Assembly (NCBI RefSeq): GCF_021390675.1
Contig: NZ_JAJEJV010000004.1
Span: 3,534,001 to 3,598,000 of the forward strand
Direction of reading: 5' to 3'
DNA from: Dyella sp. 2HG41-7
GTDB taxonomy: Bacteria; Pseudomonadota; Gammaproteobacteria; Xanthomonadales; Rhodanobacteraceae
Length of the DNA: 64,000 nt
The position numbers and the translations under genes were made by a program. Below are positions 1-9,400 of this stretch, piece by piece. The stretch's first letter is position 1. Each line of letters begins with the position of its first letter. The notes below the pieces were generated by a model. The model was not told the DNA's origin and made no database searches. It saw only the letters and a list, made by a program, of their open reading frames with translations.

Positions 1-515
1 GCGAGGTGTATCCGGGCTTTCTGCAGCACGCCGGATTTATCGCGATGAATCCGGGCCGTCATCTGACGTCGCATTGGGACTTCTATCTCAACCTGTTGCG
101 CGGCGACGAAGACGACGCGCAGGCGCATCGCAAGTTCTACGACGAATACAACGCCGTGCTCGATATGCCGGCGGAGTATTACCTCGACACGATCAGCACG
201 GTGTTCCAGCAATTCCTGCTGCCGCGCGGCGTGTGGGACGTGAACGGCGAGCGCGTGGATCCTTCGGCGATCAAGCGCACCAGTCTGCTTACCATTGAAG
301 GCGAGTTGGACGACATCTCCGGCATCGGCCAGACGGAAGCGGCGCACGACTTGTGCACCGGCATCCCGCAATCGCGCCGCCTGCACCGCATGATTCACGG
401 CGCCGGCCACTACGGCATTTTCAGCGGACGTCGTTGGCGCGAAGTGGTGTATCCGCAAGTGCGCGACTTTATTCGCCGCTCGGATATGGCGCTGGTGTCG
501 ACCAAGCGCGCCTGA
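1..515 (+). CDS. Intracellular polyhydroxybutyrate depolymerase, C-terminal part (5' end outside window)
   Basis: The reading frame is already open at the window edge and ends in TGA at 513-515, leaving about 170 codons. The visible protein matches the C-terminal domain of intracellular PHA/PHB depolymerases (PhaZ, PHB_depo_C), alpha/beta hydrolases that mobilise stored polyhydroxybutyrate in the cytoplasm. Two family landmarks can be seen: the segment EGELDDISG, which carries the catalytic Asp, and GAGHYGIFSG, which carries the catalytic His. The nucleophile lies upstream of the window. The gene converges on ltaE, with a hairpin between them. A related alpha/beta hydrolase of the same family cannot be excluded without the N-terminal half. 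Confidence 0.85.
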   Translation, partial: EVYPGFLQHAGFIAMNPGRHLTSHWDFYLNLLRGDEDDAQAHRKFYDEYNAVLDMPAEYYLDTISTVFQQFLLPRGVWDVNGERVDPSAIKRTSLLTIEGELDDISGIGQTEAAHDLCTGIPQSRRLHRMIHGAGHYGIFSGRRWREVVYPQVRDFIRRSDMALVSTKRA

Positions 516-519
516 TGCG

Positions 520-540
520 TTCTCCCCGTTTTGGGGAGAA
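520..540. terminator. Hairpin between convergent phaZ-like gene and ltaE
   Basis: TTCTCCCC (520-527) and GGGGAGAA (533-540) form a perfect 8-bp stem with a 5-nt T-rich loop. It lies 5 nt after the upstream stop codon and just before the ltaE stop on the other strand. There is no long T tract, so it is a weak or bidirectional terminator at best. Confidence 0.5.
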
Positions 541-545
541 TCGCT

Positions 546-1562
546 TTAACGGACGAAAAAGGCCTTGAATGCGGTGATGACGCGTTCGATGCCGGCATCG
601 TCGATATCCAGATGCGTCACCAAACGCAGCGTCGGCAGATAGCCGATGCTGATGCGAATCGATGCGGCGCGCAGATGCGCATCCAATTCGCGCAAGCGAT
701 CCGCTGGCACGTCGATAAACACCATGTTGGTGTGCTGGCCGAGCAACTGGATGCCCGGAATATCGCGCAGGCTACTCGCCAGTTGCACGGCGCGTGCATG
801 ATCGTCCGCCAAACGGGCGACGTGATGATCCAACGCATGCAAACACGCCGCCGCAAGCATGCCCGCCTGACGCCAGCCGCCGCCGGCGACTTTGCGCCAA
901 CGCCGCGCCTTGTCGATCAACGCTGCGGAACCGACGAGCACCGATCCCACCGGCGCGCCCAGCCCTTTCGACAAACAAATCGAAACGCTGTCGAAATACC
1001 GCGCGATATCGCGCACCGACACGCCGCCGCCGATCGCGGCGTTATAAAGACGCGCGCCATCCAGATGCAACGCCAGCTTGCGGTCGCGCGCAAAAGCATG
1101 CGCAGCGCTCAAGTAATCCATCGGCAACACGCGACCGTGCCAGGTGTTTTCCAGCGCCAGCAACCGAGTGCGCGCGAAATGCGGATCGATCGGCTTGATT
1201 GCCGCGGCGACCTTGTCTAGCGGCAACGTGCCATCGGCATCGTGCGCGATCGGCTGCGGCTGAATCGAGCCAAGCACGGCCGCGCCGCCGCCTTCGAATT
1301 TATACGTATGCGCATCGGCGCCGACGAGGTATTCGTCGCCGCGCTCGCAATGCGACATCAAGGCAAGCAGATTGGATTGCGTACCCGATGGCACGAACAA
1401 GCCCGCTTCGAATCCGAGATCGCCGGCAAGTCGCTGTTGCAGCGCATTGACGGTGGGATCTTCGCCGTAAACATCGTCGCCGACCTCGGCATCGAGCATC
1501 GCCTCGCGCATCGCGCGCGTGGGGCGCGTCACCGTATCGCTGCGTAGATCGACCCAGTCCAT
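546..1562 (-). CDS. ltaE: Low-specificity L-threonine aldolase
   Basis: A 338-residue PLP-dependent fold-type I enzyme that cleaves L-threonine or L-allo-threonine to glycine and acetaldehyde in the cytoplasm. The N-terminus [11 protein letters not shown] is characteristic of the family. HLDGAR at 166-171 supplies the Asp that contacts the PLP pyridine nitrogen. SKG, with Lys199, is the Schiff-base lysine site. The length is normal for the family. The gene reads towards the PHB depolymerase gene and has no same-strand partner closer than the PIN-domain gene 75 bp upstream. Confidence 0.93.
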   Translation of the reverse strand: MDWVDLRSDTVTRPTRAMREAMLDAEVGDDVYGEDPTVNALQQRLAGDLGFEAGLFVPSGTQSNLLALMSHCERGDEYLVGADAHTYKFEGGGAAVLGSIQPQPIAHDADGTLPLDKVAAAIKPIDPHFARTRLLALENTWHGRVLPMDYLSAAHAFARDRKLALHLDGARLYNAAIGGGVSVRDIARYFDSVSICLSKGLGAPVGSVLVGSAALIDKARRWRKVAGGGWRQAGMLAAACLHALDHHVARLADDHARAVQLASSLRDIPGIQLLGQHTNMVFIDVPADRLRELDAHLRAASIRISIGYLPTLRLVTHLDIDDAGIERVITAFKAFFVR

Positions 1563-1637
1563 GACATACCTCGTTGACGGACGAAACAGTCTTCCACTTT
1601 GCCGCTCATGCGAGCGAACGGCAAGTCGTCTTTCGCC

Positions 1638-2093
1638 CTAAATCGCGTCCCGCCATGCGCTAGGCGGCAAAATGGCGAATAAGCCATCGCGCTTCGTACG
1701 GCGTGCAAGTCGTAAAAGTTCGTCGTCGCGTGTCAGTAACGCCACCGCGCCCGCTTGCAGGGCCAATTCCAGAAACTTTTGATCGTCGCGGTCTCGACAG
1801 CGCGGCAAGGCGATGTCGCCGGCTTCCATCATGTCCGCGACGCTCAGATTTCGTACGTGCTTATCAGACAGCGCAATCGCTTGCGCCTGCCGCTCAGCAC
1901 TCAGTTTAAGCTGCGAATACGACAGCACCGCGTGCCATTCGGCGCGGCAATCGTTACGCGTAACAAGCTCGATCTCCCCGGCTTGCGCCGCCGTCAACAA
2001 AGCAGCGCATTGCGGATCGTCGAAAACGAACAGATCCAGGCAGACGTTGGTGTCCAGTACGTAACGCGGCGGCGCGCCCATCGCATCAGGCAT
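1638..2093 (-). CDS. PIN-domain protein (putative toxin-type nuclease), no visible antitoxin
   Basis: The protein has about 151 residues when started at the ATG at 2093, which lies inside the last codons of lptG and gives an 8-nt overlap. A longer frame from 2171 exists but would run far into lptG. The PIN fold is indicated by LDTN near residues 13-16 (first metal-binding Asp), acidic residues in the middle, and TRDDELLRLA near the end. PIN proteins are Mg-dependent ribonucleases, often VapC-like toxins; this one looks like the stand-alone PIN_3/COG1569 type. No small antitoxin frame is visible on either side. Co-translation with lptG is unusual and suggests a domesticated role, but that is inference. 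Confidence 0.75.
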   Translation of the reverse strand: MPDAMGAPPRYVLDTNVCLDLFVFDDPQCAALLTAAQAGEIELVTRNDCRAEWHAVLSYSQLKLSAERQAQAIALSDKHVRNLSVADMMEAGDIALPRCRDRDDQKFLELALQAGAVALLTRDDELLRLARRTKRDGLFAILPPSAWRDAI

Positions 2094-3186
2094 TTTTGCG
2101 GAAATAGAACCACGCAATAAACGCCAGCAACATGGCCGGCAACACGTTCGCAGCGATCGGTGGCACGCCATACACCGTGCCGAAGCTCACAATCGCCTTC
2201 TGCACGAAATACCAGCTGATCGCGATGATCATGCCAATGAAAATGCGTTTGCCCAACCCGCCCGAGCGCAATGCGCCAAAGGCGAAGGGCATGGTGCACA
2301 ACACCAGCACCAGCACATTGAAGGGATACATCACGCGGCCCCAGAACGGAATTTCGTAAGGCCGCGTGTTTTCGCCGTTCTTTTGTTTGTAATCGATGAT
2401 GTGCTGCAGATCGCGCATCGCGAGGTATTGCGGCAACACTTGCGATTGCTGCAGCACTTCTGGGTCGAGTTTGGAATCCCAGTGTTCGTTGGCCGACGTG
2501 CTGTCGTGCACGCCGGTGTCGTCCACCGTGGTGGTGCGTACACCGTTCAACACCCACTGTTTGCCGATCTGTTCGGCCGTATTGGCCTGATCGAAACGCA
2601 CCAATTGCCGGCCGTCGGGCGACAGGGTGAATACGCGCACGTCCATCAATTGCACGTGGGACCCATCGCTCGTATTGCGCACTTCGCTGTGTTTGGCGTT
2701 GATGATGCGATCGCCGTCGCGCGCCCACAGGCCGCTATTGGTCAGTCCAAGGCTGCCGCCGGAACGCAGGCGCATTTGCAAGGCTTGCGCCTGTTGATCG
2801 CCCCATGGACCGACGGTTTCGCCCATAAAGACCACGCCGGCCGCCAATACAGCGACCACGCCCACGGTCGACACAGCGATACGCAGGCGCGACATGCCGG
2901 CCGCGCGCAGCGCTGTCAACTCGCCGGTAGCAGCCAAGCCACCGAGCCCCAGCAGGCCGCCAATCAACGCCGAGAAACTGAACATCTCGTACATGCGGCG
3001 CGGAATCGTCACCACGATGTAGAAAATGGCGTTGCTGAGCGTATAGCCGTTGCGCCCGATAAAACCGAGTTGGCGCACGAACTGGATCATCGCGTCCAGC
3101 CCCACCAGCACCATCCACACCAGAAACAGCGAGCCGAACACGGTAACGCCGATCAGCCAATCCACGCGTTTGATGCGCAAGCTCAT
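2086..3186 (-). CDS. lptG: LPS export ABC transporter permease LptG
   Basis: A 366-residue inner-membrane subunit of the LptB2FG transporter, which extracts lipopolysaccharide from the inner membrane and passes it to the LptC/A bridge. The ATG at 3186 (MSLRIKRVDW) sits 2 nt after the lptF stop. The frame continues upstream to 3279, but that part lies inside lptF. The YjgP/YjgQ layout can be seen: three N-terminal membrane segments, a soluble periplasmic domain at about 130-270 and three C-terminal segments. The downstream PIN gene begins inside its last codons. The order lptF-lptG divergent from pepA-holC is common in gammaproteobacteria. Confidence 0.93.
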   Translation of the reverse strand: MSLRIKRVDWLIGVTVFGSLFLVWMVLVGLDAMIQFVRQLGFIGRNGYTLSNAIFYIVVTIPRRMYEMFSFSALIGGLLGLGGLAATGELTALRAAGMSRLRIAVSTVGVVAVLAAGVVFMGETVGPWGDQQAQALQMRLRSGGSLGLTNSGLWARDGDRIINAKHSEVRNTSDGSHVQLMDVRVFTLSPDGRQLVRFDQANTAEQIGKQWVLNGVRTTTVDDTGVHDSTSANEHWDSKLDPEVLQQSQVLPQYLAMRDLQHIIDYKQKNGENTRPYEIPFWGRVMYPFNVLVLVLCTMPFAFGALRSGGLGKRIFIGMIIAISWYFVQKAIVSFGTVYGVPPIAANVLPAMLLAFIAWFYFRKNA

Positions 3187-3188
3187 CG

Positions 3189-4292
3189 TTACGCCCCTGC
3201 TTTGCGCGGTTTGCGCGCCGCGTATTGATTGCGGAAATACCACGCAGCGACCAGAAACAAAGCGATGCTGAGCAACCACATCGGCGTGGCGTGATGCCAG
3301 TTGCCTTTAGCGATCTTGCCGCGGCACAAGGCGAGCAGATTGTTGTAAACGAAAAATCCGAGCACCGCGATCAACATGCGCCCATAGCGCGGCTCGCGCG
3401 GCGTTTGCTTCGACAACGGCAACGCCATCATCAACAATGCCAGGGTCATCAGCGGCATCACCGTACGCCACGCGAATTCGGCGCGCGCATCGGGCGTGAC
3501 GTTGTGCAGCAGCTCGACCATGTTGAGGTTGTGGATCGGATCTTCTTCGTCATCCGATTGCACCGACGACAATGCGTTGTCGTTGCGCTCGTACTCCATG
3601 CGGCGCCAGTTATTGGCGCCCAGCGGAATTTCGTATTGCCAGCCGTCCTGCAGAGCCAGATAGCGGTTGCTGTTGTCACTGTTGGAATACAGATGCCCGT
3701 GCTGGCCGGTGGCCATCTTCATGACCAGGCTGCCGTCCTTGTTAGTGCGTTCGGTGGCGATAAACGTGCGGCCGAGCTTTTGACCATCGCGGCTAAGCGT
3801 ATCCACCAGAATGATGCCGCCCTTACCGGGCAGATCGGTAAAGCGTCCGGCATCCAGACCGGCGGCGATGACCGAACGGTTGGCCGCCTGCACCAGGCTA
3901 TCGGACGTGCGCGCCGCCAACGGCCCCAACCACATCGCCACCGCGCTGACCGACACCACCATCACGATCGCGATGATCGACATCGGCCGCAACAAACCGG
4001 CCATGCCCATGCCCGACGACGACAGCACGTGCATTTCGCTTTCGCGATACATGCGCCCGAAGGTCTGCAACACGCCAAGGAACCCCGCCAACGGCAACAT
4101 GGTGGACAAGGTGTCGACCATGTTCAGCCCCAGCACCTGGAACATCACGCTGGCCGGAAAGCTGCCCTTGGCCACCTGCTCGAGCACGTGCGCGAAGGTG
4201 GTGCCGGCCATGATCACCAGCAACACAATCACTGTGGCGCCAATGGTTTGGCCCAGTTCGCGCAGAAAATACCGGTCTAGGATGCTCAGCAT
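3189..4292 (-). CDS. lptF: LPS export ABC transporter permease LptF
   Basis: A 367-residue partner of LptG in the LPS export complex. The start MLSILDRYFLREL is typical of the family. An N-terminal membrane region, a central beta-jellyroll-like periplasmic stretch (about 135-265) and C-terminal membrane segments (PLMTLALLMMALPLS and onward) follow in order. It is the first gene of the lptF-lptG-PIN unit, and its promoter must lie in the 91-bp gap shared with pepA. Confidence 0.93.
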   Translation of the reverse strand: MLSILDRYFLRELGQTIGATVIVLLVIMAGTTFAHVLEQVAKGSFPASVMFQVLGLNMVDTLSTMLPLAGFLGVLQTFGRMYRESEMHVLSSSGMGMAGLLRPMSIIAIVMVVSVSAVAMWLGPLAARTSDSLVQAANRSVIAAGLDAGRFTDLPGKGGIILVDTLSRDGQKLGRTFIATERTNKDGSLVMKMATGQHGHLYSNSDNSNRYLALQDGWQYEIPLGANNWRRMEYERNDNALSSVQSDDEEDPIHNLNMVELLHNVTPDARAEFAWRTVMPLMTLALLMMALPLSKQTPREPRYGRMLIAVLGFFVYNNLLALCRGKIAKGNWHHATPMWLLSIALFLVAAWYFRNQYAARKPRKAGA

Positions 4293-4383
4293 GCGATAGA
4301 ATTTGGGGTTCCATGCCTCCCGTCCGGAGAGGCAAACCCTTAGTGTAGCCGGTTGGTGAAGACCGGTCTTCCCGCAGGAACTT
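4293..4383. promoter_or_regulatory. Divergent lptF/pepA control region with a 14-bp palindrome
   Basis: This 91-bp gap must hold the promoters of both lptF and pepA. It contains a perfect 14-bp palindrome, GAAGACCGGTCTTC, at 4358-4371, only 12 nt before the pepA ATG. A purine-rich AGGA follows it at 4376-4379 as the likely ribosome-binding site. The palindrome may be an operator or may form a hairpin in the pepA leader; the sequence does not decide. Confidence 0.45.
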
Positions 4384-5874
4384 ATGATGACGCTTCAATT
4401 CAGCCTCGCCTCCGCCGCCCCTGAAACTGCCGAAACCCCCTGCGTGGTGGTCGGCGTCTATGAAAACGGTCTACTGACCAGCGCCGCCGCGCGCGTGGAC
4501 AGCGCGGCCGGCGGTGCGATCAAGCGCCAAGTGGAAAGCGGCGACATCTCGGGTAAGGCTGGCTCCACCACAGTGTTGTTCGCGCCGGAAGGCATGCATG
4601 CCAAGCGCGTGCTCGTCGTGGGGCTGGGTTCGCAAAAATCGTTCGACGCCGCGCGCTTCCAGAAAGTGTGCATGGAAGCGACGCGCGCGCTCACCCGCTT
4701 GCCGATCGACAGCGCTGTTTCGTTCCTCGCCGACGTCGAGGTGCCGGGTCGCGATAGCGCATGGCGTTTGCGCACGGCCGCCTTGGCGGCGGATCACGCC
4801 GCCTATCGTTACACCGCCACCTTCAAGCCACGTGAAAAGAGCAGTCAGCCCGAGCTCACCAGCATCACGTTCGCGAGCGACGAACAGGCGCGCACCGGTC
4901 TCGATCAGGCCATCGCCATCGCCGAAGGCGTGCGTTTCGCGCGCGAATTGGCAAACCTGCCGCCGAACATCTGCAACCCGGCTTACATCGCCGATCAAGC
5001 CGTGCAATTCGCGGAAAGCAACGAAAAAGTCAGCTGCACCGTGCTCGATCACGAGGAAATGGATCAGCTCGGCTTTGGGTCGCTGCTCGCGGTCGGCCGT
5101 GGATCGGCCAACCATCCCAAATTGATTGCGCTCGAATACATCGGCGGCGCGTCGGACGAAAAACCGTATGCATTGGTGGGCAAAGGCATCACTTTCGACA
5201 CCGGCGGCATCAGCCTCAAGCCCGGCCCGGGCATGGAAGAAATGAAGTTCGACATGGGCGGCGCAGCCGGTGTGCTCGGCGCCTTTATTGCGGCCGTAAA
5301 AATGGGTTTGAAGATCAACCTCGTCTGCGTCGTGCCGGCGGTGGAGAACATGCCCGACGGCAACAGCTATCGCCCGAGCGACGTGCTCACCAGCTTGTCC
5401 GGCATCACCATCGAAGTGCTCAACACCGATGCGGAAGGCCGCTTGATTCTGTGCGACGCGCTCACCTACACCGCGCAGACGTTCCAACCCAAAGCGATGA
5501 TCGACGCCGCCACGTTAACGGGCGCGTGCGTCATTGCGCTCGGCAAACACGCCAGCGGCTTGATGAGCAAGCACGACGATCTCGCCGCGGAATTGCTCAG
5601 TGCCGGCGAAACCACGCTCGATCGCGCATGGCGTTTGCCGCTGTGGGACGACTATCAAACCCAGCTCGATTCCGGTTTCGCCGACATCGCCAATATCGGC
5701 GGCAAGAACGCGGGCGCCATTACCGCCGGCTGCTTCCTGTCGCGCTTCACCGAAGGTCAGCGCTGGGCGCATCTGGATATCGCGGGCACCGCGTGGGACG
5801 AAGGCCGCAAAGGTCTTGCGACCGGTCGTCCTGTGCCGCTGTTGGCGCAGTGGTTGATCGATCGCGCCGGCTGA
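4384..5874 (+). CDS. pepA: Leucyl aminopeptidase (M17, cytosol aminopeptidase)
   Basis: A 496-residue metallopeptidase that removes N-terminal residues in the cytoplasm as a hexamer; in E. coli the same protein also binds DNA in Xer recombination and carAB control. The metal site is seen in GKGITFDTGGISLKP and in the M17 signature NTDAEGRL at 347-354. The length is normal. ATG codons at 4384 and 4387 are both possible, with AGGA just upstream. It is followed by holC, as in many gammaproteobacteria. Confidence 0.96.
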   Translation: MMTLQFSLASAAPETAETPCVVVGVYENGLLTSAAARVDSAAGGAIKRQVESGDISGKAGSTTVLFAPEGMHAKRVLVVGLGSQKSFDAARFQKVCMEATRALTRLPIDSAVSFLADVEVPGRDSAWRLRTAALAADHAAYRYTATFKPREKSSQPELTSITFASDEQARTGLDQAIAIAEGVRFARELANLPPNICNPAYIADQAVQFAESNEKVSCTVLDHEEMDQLGFGSLLAVGRGSANHPKLIALEYIGGASDEKPYALVGKGITFDTGGISLKPGPGMEEMKFDMGGAAGVLGAFIAAVKMGLKINLVCVVPAVENMPDGNSYRPSDVLTSLSGITIEVLNTDAEGRLILCDALTYTAQTFQPKAMIDAATLTGACVIALGKHASGLMSKHDDLAAELLSAGETTLDRAWRLPLWDDYQTQLDSGFADIANIGGKNAGAITAGCFLSRFTEGQRWAHLDIAGTAWDEGRKGLATGRPVPLLAQWLIDRAG

Positions 5875-5883
5875 TGACGATCG

Positions 5884-5910
5884 GAAACAGGAGCCCCTCG
5901 CTCCTGTTTC
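5884..5910 (+). terminator. 10-bp hairpin between pepA and holC
   Basis: GAAACAGGAG (5884-5893) and CTCCTGTTTC (5901-5910) pair perfectly around a 7-nt loop. The stem starts 9 nt after the pepA stop. The downstream tract is pyrimidine-rich but not pure T, so it may attenuate rather than fully end transcription into holC 28 nt later. Confidence 0.5.
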
Positions 5911-5938
5911 CTCTTCTCCACATTTCACGTCCATAACG

Positions 5939-6361
5939 ATGCCCCGCGCCGATTTCTACCTTATCGCCAAGCCGCGTTTCAGCGAGCAACCGTTGTTGTT
6001 GGTTTGCGAGCTGGCGAAAAAAGCGTTCGCCGCGCAACAACCCACGCTTATTCTCACGCGCGATTTTCCGCAGGCCGAGGCGCTGGACGAATTGCTGTGG
6101 TCGTTCGACGAAGATGCGTACATTCCGCATCAATTGGCCGGCGACGACGATGATGCACATACCGCCGTGCTGATCGCCCCGCCCGGCGTGGATACGCAAG
6201 CGCGGCCGCTCATCATCAATCTGCGCGAGCAGTGTCCGCAAACCTATGGTGACCGTGTGCTGGAGGTGGTTGCGGCGGATCCTGCGGAACGCGACGGTTC
6301 GCGCGTGCGATGGCGCGAATATCAGCGGCTTGGATTCGAAGTCAGCAAGTTCGATATGTAA
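5939..6361 (+). CDS. holC: DNA polymerase III subunit chi
   Basis: A 140-residue clamp-loader accessory subunit that links the psi subunit to single-strand DNA-binding protein. Family features are the N-terminal ADFYLI, the conserved middle part with LLWSFDEDAYIPHQ, and the C-terminal RWREYQRLGFEVSKFDM. In many relatives valS follows holC; here the next gene is a convergent histidine kinase, so the usual pepA-holC-valS order is interrupted. Confidence 0.92.
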   Translation: MPRADFYLIAKPRFSEQPLLLVCELAKKAFAAQQPTLILTRDFPQAEALDELLWSFDEDAYIPHQLAGDDDDAHTAVLIAPPGVDTQARPLIINLREQCPQTYGDRVLEVVAADPAERDGSRVRWREYQRLGFEVSKFDM

Positions 6362-6367
6362 GCGAGC

Positions 6368-6391
6368 GCGGCGCGCGTTGAGTCGCGCCGC
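6368..6391. terminator. GC-rich hairpin between holC and the convergent hybrid kinase
   Basis: GCGGCGCG (6368-6375) and CGCGCCGC (6384-6391) form an 8-bp stem with an 8-nt loop in the 44-bp gap between two convergent stop codons. No T tract follows on either strand. Confidence 0.4.
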
Positions 6392-6405
6392 CGCCTCGAA
6401 ATATC

Positions 6406-9400
6406 TTAGACGGGATTTGCTTCCCGCCGCATTAACGCCTCTTGCAACGCCGCGGCGAGTTGCGCACCGGTCAGCGGCTTGTGCAAAAACGCATCGATAC
6501 CGACCTCGCGACCGCGCGCGATATCCGCCTCACCACCGCGTACCGTCATCGCAACGATGGGCACGTGTTCGCCTTTGACTTCGCCATGGCGAATGAGCTG
6601 CGCGATCTGAAAGCCGTCGATGCCGGGCAAATCCAGTTCAAGCACAATGACATCGCTCACCTTCAACGCCGATTCCGCAAGCGCGTTCAATCCATGACTG
6701 ACGCAGCGCACGTGATGGCCTTGGTGCTCCAACATGCCGCGAATCGCGTTGGCGGCCACCGTATCGGCTTCCACCAACAGCACATCCAGCGAACGCCCTT
6801 CTTGCGGAGCGACGATATCGGCAGCCGTTTGCGGCGCTTCTGGCACAACCTGCAACGGGATGCGCACGTGGAAGGTGCTGCCGATGCCGAGCGTGGAATC
6901 CAGCAACATGCTGCCGCCCATCAGGCTTACCAATTCGTTGCAGATCGACAAGCCAAGGCCACTGCCGATGCTGCGTTGCGGACCTTCGTCCTGCTCGAAA
7001 CGGCGGAATAAACGCACGCGGCTGGTTTCGGAAATACCTGGACCCGTGTCGATCACATCCAGCAACAGGGAGCCGCTCACCCATTTCACGTTGATGCGGA
7101 TGCTGCCGCGCTCGGTGAATTTGACCGCGTTGTTGACGAGATTGAACAGCACTTGTCGTATGCGCAATGCATCGCCGACCAACGATGACGGCACATCGTC
7201 TTGGATGTGCATATCGAGCGACAATCCTTTGGCCAGCGCGGCGCCTTTCTGCAAGCGCACGATGTCCTGCAGTATCGGCCGCAGCTCGAACGGCGCCGGG
7301 TCCAGCGAAAGCTTGCCGGCCTCGATGCGTGCGAGATCCAACGCATCGTTGAGCAGTTTCAGCAAGGCGTTGCTCGCGCGCTGCATGGATTCGGCGTATT
7401 CGCGCTGCGTATCGTTCAGCGGCGTAGCCAGCAACAATTCGGCCATGCCGATCACGCCGGTCATAGGCGTGCGAATTTCATGGCTGAGCGTGGCGAGAAA
7501 CTGGCTCTTGGCCGCACTGGATTGCTCGGCGATCTGATGCCGCTGTTCGACCAGCTGCATGCGATGGCGATGCGCCAACCGACGACGCCATGCCAGCATC
7601 ACCAATGCCGCGATGCCCGCCACCATGACTGCATAGAGCAGCCATGCCCACCAACGCAACCAAGGCGGCGATTGCACCGTAATTTGCAGCGGCGTCGGCA
7701 ACTGCACCCAGCCGCCTTCCGACCCACGCGCCATGATGTCCAGCGTGTAATGGCCGCTGCGCAGGCCGGTGAATTCGCGCTCGCCGTGATTGTCCAGATC
7801 AACCCAATCGTTGTCGAACCCGTTGAGGCGGTATCGATATTGATTGGCGGTCGGGTTGATATAGGAAAACACTCTGGCCTGGATATGCAGCTGACTATCG
7901 CGCCAGCCGACTTTGACTGGCTCCGCTAGCAACGGCAGTCCGTGCGTCACGCCTTTGTGCTGCACGGTGATTTGCGTCACCGACAACGTCGGCAAGACAG
8001 AAGCGGGATCCTCCTTGTCCGGATCGAATCCGACCACACCGCCATTGGTCGCCGCGTAGAGATAACCGTTCGGCAACAATGCATAGCCGCGCGCGAATTC
8101 GCCGTTCGCCAGGCCGTTCTGCAAACCAACGTGATAGAAGCTGTTTTGCTTGGGGTCGAAACGCCACAACCCATCGACGCTAAAAACCCACACGCGTCCG
8201 TAACAATCCACGTCCAAGTCGACCGCCCGCACGGATGGCCAACCTTGCGAGGCGTCCACTGTGCGATCCAACACCAGGGCCTGACCATTCCGGCGGTAAT
8301 GCGACAAACCATCCTCTGTCGCCAGCCAAATGCCGGTGCGATCGAAATCGAAGGCGTCGATGGGCTTATCGACCGGTACGCCAGGTACGACGACGAACCG
8401 ATCGCGCGCGCGGTCAAACCACATCAGTCCGCCATCGCTGGCGTACCAGAACGTATCCTTGTAAAGCATCATCTGACTGCCTAACGTCACCTTCTCGTTA
8501 GGCTTATCCATCGCAACCTCGGACACCTCCAAGGTCTCAGGATCGATTCGAAGAATCCCTTGCCCGAAGGTGCGCGCATACATCATTCCGTCGACGCCCG
8601 ACTCCACTTCCAGTGGGCGGTCGAGCAGTTTTCTCTGCGGATCGATCAGATCCAACCGATCATGCACATAGTCGTAGCGATACAGCGCACCTTGCACGGC
8701 GATCCACAGACGATGCCGATTGTCTTCGGTCATGCCGAGAACGTTTCCGTTCAGACCACTGAGGATGTGTTCCACTTTGCCGGTGACGGGATCGAGTCGA
8801 TCGATGCGGCCTTCGCGCTCGCCCACCCAAATGTGCGTAGCATCGCGTCCGCGCGCCATAGTGGTCGCCACCGAATCGCGCAAGCTGTCGGCGTCGTCGG
8901 GTATGTGCGTAAAGCGGCTGAAACGTCCCCAACCGGGCGCGAGATACGCCACACCGCCATCAAGCAGCGTGACCCACATGCCGCCCTCGCGGTCCATCAG
9001 CGTTTGCCACACCCACGTGCCCGGTAGATTTCCGTACAAAAGCGGCTGATTGACCAGCTCGATGATCGGCCCGTCCGCATGGGTTTGCAGATACATGCCG
9101 CGCTGCGTGCCGATCCATAGCCGACCCGCCTTATCGCGGGTGCTGGTCATGATATTGGTCTCGTGCGGGATGACCGGATCGCCGAACAATCGCGCGACAT
9201 CGTCCGCGCCGACCATCAACAGTCCGCGATCGGTGTCGATACGCACTTCGTCGCCATTGCCATCAATGCGCCAGGCGTCCATCGACTGGTTGGGATCGGC
9301 GGGCTTGATGCGCACAAAGCTTCCATCCGCGTCGCGTCGAAACACGCCTCGATCCGTTCCAATCCAAAGGCGTCCCTTAGGATCGGCATACAACGATTCC

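Noticed and set aside
531-1220. Long plus-strand open frame opposite ltaE
   Set aside because: It lies fully antisense to a clear threonine aldolase gene and encodes an Arg/Gln/His-rich chain with no domain; it is a GC-rich shadow frame.
1638-2093. Complete VapBC toxin-antitoxin module
   Set aside because: The PIN protein is present, but no small DNA-binding or antitoxin frame is found on either side.
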